A program made the translations under genes and the position numbers. The notes beneath the pieces are model-generated. The model was not told the DNA's origin and did not search any database. It saw only the letters and a list, made by a program, of their open reading frames with translations. Positions 44,801 through 51,760 of a DNA stretch of 64,000 nt are shown here, piece after piece; within the stretch, counting starts at the first letter, position 1; every line of letters begins with the position of its first letter. Source of the stretch: Leptolyngbya boryana PCC 6306 (GTDB lineage Bacteria; Cyanobacteriota; Cyanobacteriia; Leptolyngbyales; Leptolyngbyaceae); the NCBI RefSeq assembly GCF_000353285.1, contig NZ_KB731324.1:4048577-4112576 (forward strand), written 5' to 3'.

Positions 44801-45833
44801 AGTCACCAGTCCTTTAGAAACACAACTGCTCCAGATTTGGCAGAGCGTTTCAGGAATGCAGTCACTTAGCACAGATGATAATTTCTTTGAGATTGGCGGT
44901 CACTCGCTCTTAGCTGTGCGGCTTCAAAGCGCGATCGAACAACTGATCGGCAGAAAACTCCCCTTATTTGCCGTATTTCAAGCGCCAACAGTCAAGCAAA
45001 TGGCGCAGCGATTAGAGCAAGAGCAAATCAAGCTTGATGCTGCCCAAACTCAACTGCGATCGCTATTTTGGTATTCTCAGCATCCGACTGAAGCCGCTGC
45101 ACTCACTCAGCATCTTGGAGCAGATCAACCTTTGATTTATCTAGATACTGGACTATTGGAGGTTCTAGAACCTGCCGAACACATTCGCGATCGAGCAAAG
45201 CTTTGTCTTGCGGAACTCAAAAGACTTCAGCCTCAAGGCCCCTATCTACTAGGGGGGTTTTGTATGGGCGGGTTGGTCGCGTTTGAAACAGCCCTCCAAC
45301 TTCAAGCTCAAGGCGAGGAAGTTGCATTCCTCGCGTTAGCAGAAAGCTGGTTAGCTTCACAGATGCAACGCCAGAGACCCAAACCTCTCCCAGAACTGCC
45401 TGTGATTCGGACGCTGTACTTCCATTCTCAGAAATTAATCGGGTTGAAGCCGTCTGATCGGCTCGACTATGTTGTGAACGAGATTAAGCGAGTTCCTTCT
45501 CTCATCGATCGCCTGCTTGCCTCAATCAAGCGGGTGTTCAAGCCAGAGTCGCCAGCACAGCAGGCACAACGAGAATGGATGTTTCGAGGAGGGGAGGCTG
45601 TTCACAGTTATATTCCATCCTGCGCTTATCCGGGTCGGATCTATTTCTACTTCAGTCAGATCACAGATGAATCTAAGTCACTGATTGAACAATCTGGGTG
45701 GGAAAAGTTTGTCTCTGATCAGATTGAAGTTGAGGTGTTTGCCGGAGATCATCATAGTATTATGCGAGAACCTGATGTGCAAAGGCTGGCAGAAGCGATT
45801 AAAGCGACGATCGATTCACTCGAGCTTACTTAG
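41799..45833 (+). CDS. Terminal NRPS module C-A-PCP-TE with Cys thioesterase
   Basis: 1344 residues from ATG 41799; a TTG at 41784 in the same frame is possible, but GAGG at 41786 suits the ATG. Condensation HHIASDG at about 173-179. Adenylation has YTSGSTGNPKG, YGPTENTTF and NGKVDR. Extracted specificity residues are D-A-F-F-L-G-V-T-F, which I recall from Ile/Val-type modules of cyanobacterial peptides. PCP Ser1036 in IGGHSLLAV. The thioesterase holds GGFCMGG, with Cys1155 at the nucleophile position, and a His in GDHHSI near the end. The front of the TE is short and lacks a clear oxyanion-loop motif. It should release the finished chain. Confidence 0.94.
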   Translation: MRSTDLLNQRLAQLSPEKRALLEAQLLKKQQKPASPQIPKRSQQSPCALSFAQQRLWFLAQLQPESAIYNIPIALHFPSELDLSALQQALNTIVERHEVLRTTFDLIADEPVQVIHPPRPVNLVIIDLEQKSELQRSLTRAAQQSFDLRQDLMLKVTLFRLPDGEQALLLLLHHIASDGWSGNILLREIDAYYTAFTAGNPISLPRLPIQYADFAQWQRQWLSGDVLTQQLDYWKQRLAGELPVLELSNCFTKATPSCSTVQTDAGERYSLTLSKTLTQAIQQFAQQEKVTLFMMLLTAFKTLLYRYTQQEDMLIGSAIANRKWVDVEGLIGFFVNTLVLRTDLSGQPTFRSLLSRVRDVVLSAYEHQDLPFEKLVEELQPERRLNQNPLVQVMFVLQNASDSSLSIANSTPILIDTATAKFDLVLSCTENTQGLKVSWLYRTEVFERSTIEQISQHFEILLNGIIEAPDQSIATLPILTLSEKQQFLDWNQTHTDYPRTTCIHQQFEAQVEQTPDAIALVMDEQRYSYRELNQQANQLAHYLRTLDVQPNQAIAVHLERSPKLIIALLAILKAGGAYLPLDPTYPVDRLSYMLEDTQARILLHESKSIFPAAFSNCQVINLDALQLENIPENLAPVNTAQDLAYILYTSGSTGNPKGVMVPHRAVMRLVLNTNYVDLQASDVIAQVSNCSFDAATFEIWGALLNGTTLAIVPKAVLLSPNEFAAALQTHSIRVLFLTTALFHQLAQHVPTAFQTLRYLLVGGEVTDPQWVNQVFECGAPEQFLHVYGPTENTTFSSWYRVEQVSSTLPIGRPIANTQIFLLDRHLQPVPVGIPGEICLAGDGLALGYLHRPDASQFVSTQIDGVPAQLYRTGDRARYLPNGNLDFLGRFDHQIKLRGFRIELGEIETALRQHPDVQDAIVVIEHTDTQDKSLQAYLTSTQVIAPKALRQFLQQTLPDYMLPQAFHVLEAFPLTPNGKVDRAKLHHFKSSENLSDSANPNLVTSPLETQLLQIWQSVSGMQSLSTDDNFFEIGGHSLLAVRLQSAIEQLIGRKLPLFAVFQAPTVKQMAQRLEQEQIKLDAAQTQLRSLFWYSQHPTEAAALTQHLGADQPLIYLDTGLLEVLEPAEHIRDRAKLCLAELKRLQPQGPYLLGGFCMGGLVAFETALQLQAQGEEVAFLALAESWLASQMQRQRPKPLPELPVIRTLYFHSQKLIGLKPSDRLDYVVNEIKRVPSLIDRLLASIKRVFKPESPAQQAQREWMFRGGEAVHSYIPSCAYPGRIYFYFSQITDESKSLIEQSGWEKFVSDQIEVEVFAGDHHSIMREPDVQRLAEAIKATIDSLELT

Positions 45834-45860
45834 AGGGTTTTATACTCTTGAAACATCCTC

Positions 45861-45876
45861 TTAAAAGATCTTTTAA
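45861..45876. repeat. Perfect 16-bp palindrome after the NRPS genes
   Basis: TTAAAAGATCTTTTAA, perfectly self-complementary, 28 bases after the TE-module stop. Could be an operator. Confidence 0.6.
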
Positions 45877-45882
45877 AGGTAT

Positions 45883-45928
45883 AAATTGAGTATTGATAGG
45901 CTTTTCGACTGCTATCAATACTCAATTT
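45883..45928. repeat. 17-bp inverted repeat between NRPS and diiron enzyme genes
   Basis: Arms 45883-45899 and 45912-45928 (AAATTGAGTATTGATAG and its exact complement) enclose 12 bases. No T run follows on either strand, so a simple terminator is unlikely. It may be an operator, RNA-processing site or transcript-stability hairpin. Confidence 0.75.
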
Positions 45929-46000
45929 CCCTCGGTCAGGATCAAGTTGAAAACCCCTCTCAAGAAAGATTTACCCTCTATCTTGGGAGGATGAATCTTT

Positions 46001-47173
46001 TTGTTCAAATCAATCATGATGAGAGCGAAAATAGTTGATTCAGAGAAATACATGCAGGGCAGTTTAGTTACGCCTCCGTCGGCGCAAGTGTTACTACCAG
46101 ACGAGATCGAGGCAGATGTCAAAAGCAATCCATACTATAAAGCTGAAAAGACGTTAAGCAATTTGATCGAAGTTGAGAACTTAGATCAACGATTGAACTT
46201 ATTTGATTCTCAAGTTCGGTACTTTGAAACTGCGCTCAATTCAGCAATCAAAGAAGCCTATCAGCAATCACAAAGTAGCGATGCGGCGCATCTATTTTTG
46301 CAGCGCGTTCTCTATCGAATTAATCGCTTAAATTTATTCTGGTATGACGACTTAACGCATTATACAAACGAGCGATCGCTCTATCTCCAAAAAATTCGCA
46401 ATCAGATCGAAACGGCTTGGCAAGACTGGGAATTAGCACACCTTAGTGTTGAGGCGTACCACGATATTGATATCAAACAGGCATTGCTCGATCGCTATGC
46501 TGCCGATCTCGATCCGACCTTATCAGAAGATGCACTCTACCTGCGTAAGCACATGCCCTTTGAAGGGTATCGCTATCTCCTAGCGATCACTTCTTTTGAT
46601 GGCTTAGTCGAAGCAAGTCGGCTCTCCCGGATTCTTGGGGGTGCTGCCAACGAAGTGCAAGCAACTTTAACCAAGGTATTACTGGAAGAGTACGGGAATG
46701 GTCGTCTCGCTCGCAAGCATTCGACTTTCTTTGCACAAATGATGACTGAGTTGCGCTTGAGTACTCAGCCTGAAGTTTACTTTGATCTCGTTCCGTGGCA
46801 AGCACTCGCAACCACGAATCACAACTTTCTCCTGACCGAGTGTAAGCGGCATTTTCTCAGATACAACGGTGGATTAGCCTACTTTGAAGTAGCAGGTCCT
46901 TCAGCGTATCGAAACTATCTCGCAGCAGCACAGCGGTTAGAGCTATCCGATGGTGCAATGGGATATTGGGATCTCCATATCCGAGAAGATGAACGGCACG
47001 GACGCTGGATGATCGAAAACGTGACGTTGCCGCTTGTAGACATGTACCCCGAACAAGCATGGCAGCTAGTCTTGGGATACGACCAAGAGAAATTGATGGG
47101 CGATCGAGCGGGAGCAGCGATCGTCAACACAATTCGCCATGGGGTTCAAACAGCGTCACTTCCCACCATTTGA
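46001..47173 (+). CDS. Haem-oxygenase-like diiron oxidase/oxygenase (iron-containing redox enzyme family)
   Basis: 390 residues from TTG 46001, ten bases after GGGAGG; ATG 46016 is also possible. An all-helical protein with the metal-ligand pattern of HDO enzymes: EEYGNG..RKH near 229-240 and the second half ligands in REDERHG near 325-331. Families of this fold cleave or oxidise amino acids and fatty acids in natural-product pathways (for example UndA, BesC, SznF). Placed 167 bases after the TE module on the same strand, it is a likely tailoring enzyme acting on an amino acid or the released peptide. Exact chemistry cannot be read from sequence. Confidence 0.85.
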   Translation: MFKSIMMRAKIVDSEKYMQGSLVTPPSAQVLLPDEIEADVKSNPYYKAEKTLSNLIEVENLDQRLNLFDSQVRYFETALNSAIKEAYQQSQSSDAAHLFLQRVLYRINRLNLFWYDDLTHYTNERSLYLQKIRNQIETAWQDWELAHLSVEAYHDIDIKQALLDRYAADLDPTLSEDALYLRKHMPFEGYRYLLAITSFDGLVEASRLSRILGGAANEVQATLTKVLLEEYGNGRLARKHSTFFAQMMTELRLSTQPEVYFDLVPWQALATTNHNFLLTECKRHFLRYNGGLAYFEVAGPSAYRNYLAAAQRLELSDGAMGYWDLHIREDERHGRWMIENVTLPLVDMYPEQAWQLVLGYDQEKLMGDRAGAAIVNTIRHGVQTASLPTI

Positions 47174-47212
47174 TAGGGAGCGGATCTAGGAGTTAGTCAA
47201 ATTGAGAAAGAT

Positions 47213-47292
47213 AGAGGGATAGGGAGATAGGGAGATGGGAAGCAAGAACCACTTCTACCTTTCTCCCTATGCCCCTATTCCCCTATCTCCCC
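47213..47292. repeat. G-rich/C-rich imperfect inverted repeat
   Basis: A GGGATAGGGAGATAGGGAGATGGGA-like arm (47213-47240, given here as a pattern of GGGA/ATAG units) faces a CTCCCTATGCCCCTATTCCC-like arm (47261-47292). Such GGGA/TCCC spacer elements are common between cyanobacterial genes. Confidence 0.65.
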
Positions 47293-47333
47293 ACCATTTT
47301 TCACAGCAATTTGCAACAAACGAGGATAATATC

Positions 47334-48059
47334 TTGACTGGAACACTTATACGCAATATCACAGCACCCGAAGTCTTCTTCTGTCCTGAAGAGTCTCATT
47401 TTTATTCGCATTGTCTAGAGCGATTGGTTTTTTCTCAATGTACAGACTGCGATTTGATTGTTGAATTTGGTGCAGGTGATGGCAGTCCGGTAATTAATTC
47501 ATTGATGCGATCGCACTTCCAGAGTGAGATTCATGGGTTTGAATTAAACTCAGCAGCTTATGAGGTTGCCAAATCTAGAGTTGATCAATGTAACTTGCAG
47601 GACAAGTACATTTTGCACAATCAGTCTTTCTTTGACTTTGCTTCAACAGATGCAAACTATTTGATTGCGAACCCGCCTTACATCCCCGCTCCTGACAACA
47701 AGATTCGGATGCCTTTACTGCATGGCGGAACAGATGGTGCAACCATTACCAATCGATTGCTCACTTTAGACTATCCAAACGTGATGCTATTGATATCGAG
47801 CTATTCAAACCCAATCGAAACATTACAATGGGCAGCAGGCCAAGGCTATACCGTTGCAGATTTTATGGTCACTCCGTTAAAGTTTGGCTGCTATAGTTCT
47901 GAGCCAAAAGTGAAAAAGTGGATTGGACAACTACGCGAGCAAGGACAAGCCTTCTATTCTCAAAATATTTACTTCCTCGCAGGCGTATTGTTCAAGCATT
48001 CCAGCTTTGGAACTCCCGATCTCTCCAACGAACTCATGCAAGTCATGACCGCGCTCTAA
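47334..48059 (+). CDS. SAM-dependent methyltransferase with NPPY motif
   Basis: 241 residues from TTG 47334, chosen because GAGG stands eight bases upstream and because the longer frame from ATG 47235 is coded by a GGGA/TCCC spacer repeat. Motif I is VEFGAGDGSP; IANPPYIPAP is the NPPY motif of N-methyltransferases acting on amide, amino or base nitrogens (HemK/PrmC and N6A types). The C-terminal half (GQGYTVADFMVTPLKFGCYS..) is unlike PrmC. Its place after the NRPS and diiron genes suggests a tailoring N-methyltransferase (inference). Alternatively it could be an unlinked protein methyltransferase. Confidence 0.78.
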   Translation: MTGTLIRNITAPEVFFCPEESHFYSHCLERLVFSQCTDCDLIVEFGAGDGSPVINSLMRSHFQSEIHGFELNSAAYEVAKSRVDQCNLQDKYILHNQSFFDFASTDANYLIANPPYIPAPDNKIRMPLLHGGTDGATITNRLLTLDYPNVMLLISSYSNPIETLQWAAGQGYTVADFMVTPLKFGCYSSEPKVKKWIGQLREQGQAFYSQNIYFLAGVLFKHSSFGTPDLSNELMQVMTAL

Positions 48060-48081
48060 CCATCACGGCGATTTAAACAGC

Positions 48082-48116
48082 AAAAAACTCCGAGTTTTGG
48101 AAGAGACCCGGAGTTT
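48082..48116 (-). terminator. Terminator of the outer-membrane protein gene
   Basis: On the minus strand AAACTCCG/CGGAGTTT form the stem and a six-T run follows (complement of 48082-48087). It sits 21 bases after the stop and may also end plus-strand transcripts of the NRPS locus. Confidence 0.8.
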
Positions 48117-48136
48117 CTTACTGTTCTGAACCAAAC

Positions 48137-49069
48137 CTAGAAGCCAGCAAAGTTATAGCCAACTCCAAGCATAATGCCAACGGCTGCTTGTCCTGTTACA
48201 GAAGCATTCACTGCAGCAGTCGCTGTGAACTGAGAAGAAATGGGAACATCAACCCCACCCGTCAACAGCAGTCCAACACTGCCGCGATCGCCTGTTGAAA
48301 TTGCTGCACCCACACCCAAATAAGGAGCCGCTGAAAATCCTAATCCCTCTGTCGGACCCTCGCCAAAGCTAAAGTCATAGGTCACAGGAATCAAAATTGC
48401 AACATCATCATTAAACAGGACAGAGGGGCGAACTGAGAAATTGCGAGTCAAGCCAATTTTGCTAATGACAGCAAAGCTTCCTTGCCCTAGCGAAATATCA
48501 CCATCGCCAATCCCAATGTTGCCACCAACTCCAACATAGCTCGAACCTGAGCGAGTCGCTCGACCCGGAACGAATTCTTGAGTCGGAATCGTAGTGGGTG
48601 TTGGTGTTGTCGTTCCTGGCGTACTATCCGGCGTAATCGGGGTTGTACCGGGGGTTGTGCTAGGGGTTGTCGTATCTGGCGTAACTGGGGTTGTGCCAGG
48701 GGTGAAGGTATCTGGCGTAGTCGGGGTTGTCGTGTTCGGTGTGATCGGGGTTGTATTTTGCGGAGTGACAGGCGTTGTATTGCTCGGTGTCACATCTGCG
48801 GGGTTGGTTTCAGTCCCAGAAGGTGTACTTCCGGGCACTGCACGACCCGGAGCGATTTCACTGGGAGTAGAAGGTGTCGTTTGAGCGACGGTGAGTCGCC
48901 CCGTTTGTAGATCCGCCAATTCATTCACGTCGATCGACGGTTGACCTAAGAGAGCAGCCCCGTTCGAGGTGACCGGCTTTTCATTAGCATTCGCCTTGAG
49001 TTCGCCTGAAAAAAATGCGATCGAGATAAACGTCAGTGGTAAAAGCAGTTTGAGTTTTAAGGAAGTCAT
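48137..49069 (-). CDS. Secreted outer-membrane barrel-like protein with Thr/Pro linker
   Basis: 310 residues. Signal peptide about 1-29. A Thr/Pro/Asn linker (about 62-165) is built of repeated TPxTTP-like units. The C-terminal ~140 residues (SSYVGVGGNIGIGDGDISLG onward) are Gly-rich alternating hydrophobic strands ending in aromatic GVGYNFAGF, the usual final strand of outer-membrane barrels. Probably a small barrel or anchor exposed to the periplasm by its linker; ligand unknown. Confidence 0.7.
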   Translation of the reverse strand: MTSLKLKLLLPLTFISIAFFSGELKANANEKPVTSNGAALLGQPSIDVNELADLQTGRLTVAQTTPSTPSEIAPGRAVPGSTPSGTETNPADVTPSNTTPVTPQNTTPITPNTTTPTTPDTFTPGTTPVTPDTTTPSTTPGTTPITPDSTPGTTTPTPTTIPTQEFVPGRATRSGSSYVGVGGNIGIGDGDISLGQGSFAVISKIGLTRNFSVRPSVLFNDDVAILIPVTYDFSFGEGPTEGLGFSAAPYLGVGAAISTGDRGSVGLLLTGGVDVPISSQFTATAAVNASVTGQAAVGIMLGVGYNFAGF

Positions 49070-49202
49070 AGTCGAATGGAAACATCTATATGTGTGTTCA
49101 GGCAGTATCTATGCCTGCCATTCGAGCGTAATCATTGCACTATGAAATCACGTCCTTCTCAAGGCTCAGGGAGTCTCTATCTGAGGTGCGATTTTTCTGT
49201 TG

Positions 49203-50552
49203 TCACGATTTTAGGCGAGTTGCAAAGTTTTGCGATCGCGTTGGTGATAAAGTTCGAGCTTTCAGAATTGCCGCTGCCAAAAACGCATAGGACAACATTC
49301 CAACTAACGCTAATAAAATCTCACTCACGCTTCCCATGACATTCCAAAGTGCATGTAGCGCCGAAGCCGTGAAATATCCAATCAATAAAATCAGCCCACT
49401 CTGCCGAGGCTTCAATACCGCAAGTCCAATAAAATAGCCGAAATATCCGCTATACGCCATATGCCCCGAAATCGAACCGAGCAATCTTGGGATCAAAACT
49501 TGTAAGCCTCGAAGCTGATCCCATCCGCCTTCTTGTCCGAGTTGCAGAGAGGTCGATTCGATCATTCCGGGCACATACTGCCCTAACGTTTCTACCAGGG
49601 TAAATCCAACTGCCGAAGCCGCCCCTAAAAGAATTCCATCCAATGGCTCCCAAATTCCAACGCGATCGTTCCAAGGCGCAGGCAAAAATCGCCCGATCGC
49701 AAACAAAACTGCGATCGGAATCACTTTCAGCAATTCTTCCATCAACCCTGCACCAAAGAACATGCGGATAAACAGCGTCAACGGATTAATCAATTCTCCA
49801 GGCGCGGTCACTTGTCCAGGTAAGACCGATCTAAAAAATTCTGCAAACAGTAGCAGCACTGGACTCCGCAGTAAGAAGTAAGTGCCCATTGCCGCAATCA
49901 CCATCACCCACCACGGTTTTCGCTTTCCACATAGTCGATAGACGAAGTACAGTCCAACGAGTGCAATGTATCCCGCTAACAAGCGATTGAACAAAATCGG
50001 TTGTCCAACAGCAACAAATAGCGACACCACAAATCCGATTGTGACAATACCCGGAACTAAGAACGCCTTGCTGGTTAAATCTCGTCCGGTTGAAACAATT
50101 GGGAAAAGCTGCGTCAACGTGACTGATTCACGAGCGGGCGGGACGACTGCACCGCGTTCCGTTACCGCCGCACGACTAGTATTGAAATCTGCTAGATATT
50201 CAAAAATATATTCAGGTCCATCGTTTCCCAATGAAATACGATCGCCCGATCGCAAAATTTGGCATCCCCGCAATCGCTTGCCGTTCAGGTAAGTTCCATT
50301 CGAGCTATTGAGATCGCAGACCCACCAGGTCGGGCGGTCTGCATCTTCGATTTGTTCTGAAGGACGAACCTCTGCATGACGACGCGAGACCGACCCAAAT
50401 AAAACTGGATCGACGGCAATTTGGCAACGAGGATCGCGTCCGATCACAGTCGTGTCGTCGATCGACAAAGCGTGAACAATTAATTTTGGATCAGAACTAT
50501 TGCCGATCGACAGTTGTCGGAGGCAAGCTATGGGACTAATTTCGCCCGTCAT
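49203..50552 (-). CDS. FHA domain fused to PrsW-type membrane protease
   Basis: 449 residues. The N-terminal FHA domain (about 20-118) has the phosphothreonine-binding pattern: IGRDPRCQI, SRRHAEV and NSSNGTYLNGKRL. About eight to nine membrane helices follow. PrsW signatures are present: EELLKVIP (catalytic Glu pair), GFTLVETLGQY, SGHMAYSGYF and ALHALWN. PrsW cleaves anti-sigma factors by intramembrane proteolysis in Bacillus. Here the FHA domain would let a Ser/Thr-kinase signal recruit or gate the protease (inference). Confidence 0.87.
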   Translation of the reverse strand: MTGEISPIACLRQLSIGNSSDPKLIVHALSIDDTTVIGRDPRCQIAVDPVLFGSVSRRHAEVRPSEQIEDADRPTWWVCDLNSSNGTYLNGKRLRGCQILRSGDRISLGNDGPEYIFEYLADFNTSRAAVTERGAVVPPARESVTLTQLFPIVSTGRDLTSKAFLVPGIVTIGFVVSLFVAVGQPILFNRLLAGYIALVGLYFVYRLCGKRKPWWVMVIAAMGTYFLLRSPVLLLFAEFFRSVLPGQVTAPGELINPLTLFIRMFFGAGLMEELLKVIPIAVLFAIGRFLPAPWNDRVGIWEPLDGILLGAASAVGFTLVETLGQYVPGMIESTSLQLGQEGGWDQLRGLQVLIPRLLGSISGHMAYSGYFGYFIGLAVLKPRQSGLILLIGYFTASALHALWNVMGSVSEILLALVGMLSYAFLAAAILKARTLSPTRSQNFATRLKS

Positions 50553-50702
50553 AGAAGGGAGTGGAACAAGGGGTGTTCGCTAGAGAAAAATAGGAGATAA
50601 ATGAAATTGTAGGTAGAACTCTAGCGCAACATTCTATACCTATCTTCAGGGATCTATCACGTTTAGCTAGAACAAACAGGAAATCCCTAAAAATCTTTAA
50701 AA

Positions 50703-50906
50703 TTACTGATTATTTGCTCTCGCATCTGCGACCGCTGCTAGAAAGCAAATGACAGTTAACGGCGCACTGACTGCCAAAATGATACCTGTAACCAGCGTGC
50801 CGTATTCAGGATTACCTGAAGTCAGTTCAAAAACGCAGCCCACTGCTGCGATCGCCGCAACACAAGAACCGCCTAGCAGAATGCCGCTCTTAGGAGTCAT
50901 GATCAT
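50703..50906 (-). CDS. Small two-helix membrane protein
   Basis: 67 residues, ATG start with AAGGA nine to ten bases upstream. Two hydrophobic helices (about 8-26 with GILLGGSCVAAIAAVGCVF, and 38-60) separated by a short polar loop, with a charged tail ARANNQ. Unknown function. It lies downstream of def on the same strand, but a terminator separates the two. Confidence 0.65.
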   Translation of the reverse strand: MIMTPKSGILLGGSCVAAIAAVGCVFELTSGNPEYGTLVTGIILAVSAPLTVICFLAAVADARANNQ

Positions 50907-50928
50907 AATATCAATTCCTTAAATGATT

Positions 50929-50955
50929 AAAAAACCGCCAGAATTGACTGACGGT
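50929..50955 (-). terminator. Rho-independent terminator of def
   Basis: On the minus strand ACCGTCAG/CTGGCGGT form an 8-bp stem with a 6-base loop, followed by TTTTTT. It lies nine bases after the def stop. Confidence 0.88.
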
Positions 50956-50963
50956 AACAACCA

Positions 50964-51539
50964 TTATCCGATGTGGCGGACATCGCTTGCCGAGAAGCCG
51001 CGTTTTTTCAATTCTTGATTCAGCGCAATTTGATTTTCCACGCGATCGACAAACAATACGCCATTCAAGTGATCGATTTCATGTTGAATCGCGCGAGACA
51101 ATAATCCATCCGCTTGCAAGGTTCGCATCCGACCCGTTTCATCTTTGAAAGACACTTCGATCATTTCAGAACGTTCGACATCCAGATAAACACCCGGAAT
51201 GCTGAGACAGCCTTCTTGACCAGAACAGGTTTCTTTACCGAATTTCTTAATCACCGGATTAATCAAGACCAGCGGCACAGCTTCAGGTTTATCGGGGTCG
51301 ATATCAATGACAACGATTTGCTTGTGGATACCAACTTGCGGTGCAGCCAACCCGATCCCATCCTCGCTATACATCGTTTGCAGCATTTGGCGCACGATCG
51401 TACGGATTTCATCGTCTACCTTAGCGACTCGTTTTGCAGGCTGACGCAACACGCGATCGCCCATATGGTGCATCTGTAAGGGCGGATTTTCTAACTTTTT
51501 CTTCTCAACTAGAACTGAGGAGGGCATGGGATGTTTCAC
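50964..51539 (-). CDS. def: Peptide deformylase
   Basis: 191 residues. All three motifs are present: GIGLAAPQ, EGCLS (metal Cys) and HEIDH (metal His pair and catalytic Glu). A ~25-residue extension precedes the conserved LENPPLQ..GDRVLRQPAKRV start. Removes the formyl group from new proteins. It diverges from ftsX. Confidence 0.96.
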   Translation of the reverse strand: MKHPMPSSVLVEKKKLENPPLQMHHMGDRVLRQPAKRVAKVDDEIRTIVRQMLQTMYSEDGIGLAAPQVGIHKQIVVIDIDPDKPEAVPLVLINPVIKKFGKETCSGQEGCLSIPGVYLDVERSEMIEVSFKDETGRMRTLQADGLLSRAIQHEIDHLNGVLFVDRVENQIALNQELKKRGFSASDVRHIG

Positions 51540-51760
51540 CTAAAAATCTGATCGAAGGTCGGAGTGATTCCGTGTTGGTTCTATTTTAGCGTCAGTTTGA
51601 TGAATTTGCTGGCTTGGGTGTGCGCAAGTTCATCTCGCTAAAATCCCCCAAAACTAGGAAGTTTCAGTTGAAAACATCTCGCATCCCACGGCAATTTCGG
51701 ATGCCCGATTCAATTGAGCAGGCTACAAGGGTCTTCGCACTGAAAGAGAGACATGGCGCG

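Noticed and set aside
48578-48910. Two plus-strand ORFs rich in Arg/Cys/Gly or Val/Gly
   Set aside because: They are antisense of the Thr/Pro linker repeats of the minus-strand outer-membrane protein; composition reflects repeat DNA.
51614-51760. N-terminal extension of FtsX
   Set aside because: FtsX normally begins with the short basic head at ATG 51761; the extra 49 codons are unlike the family.
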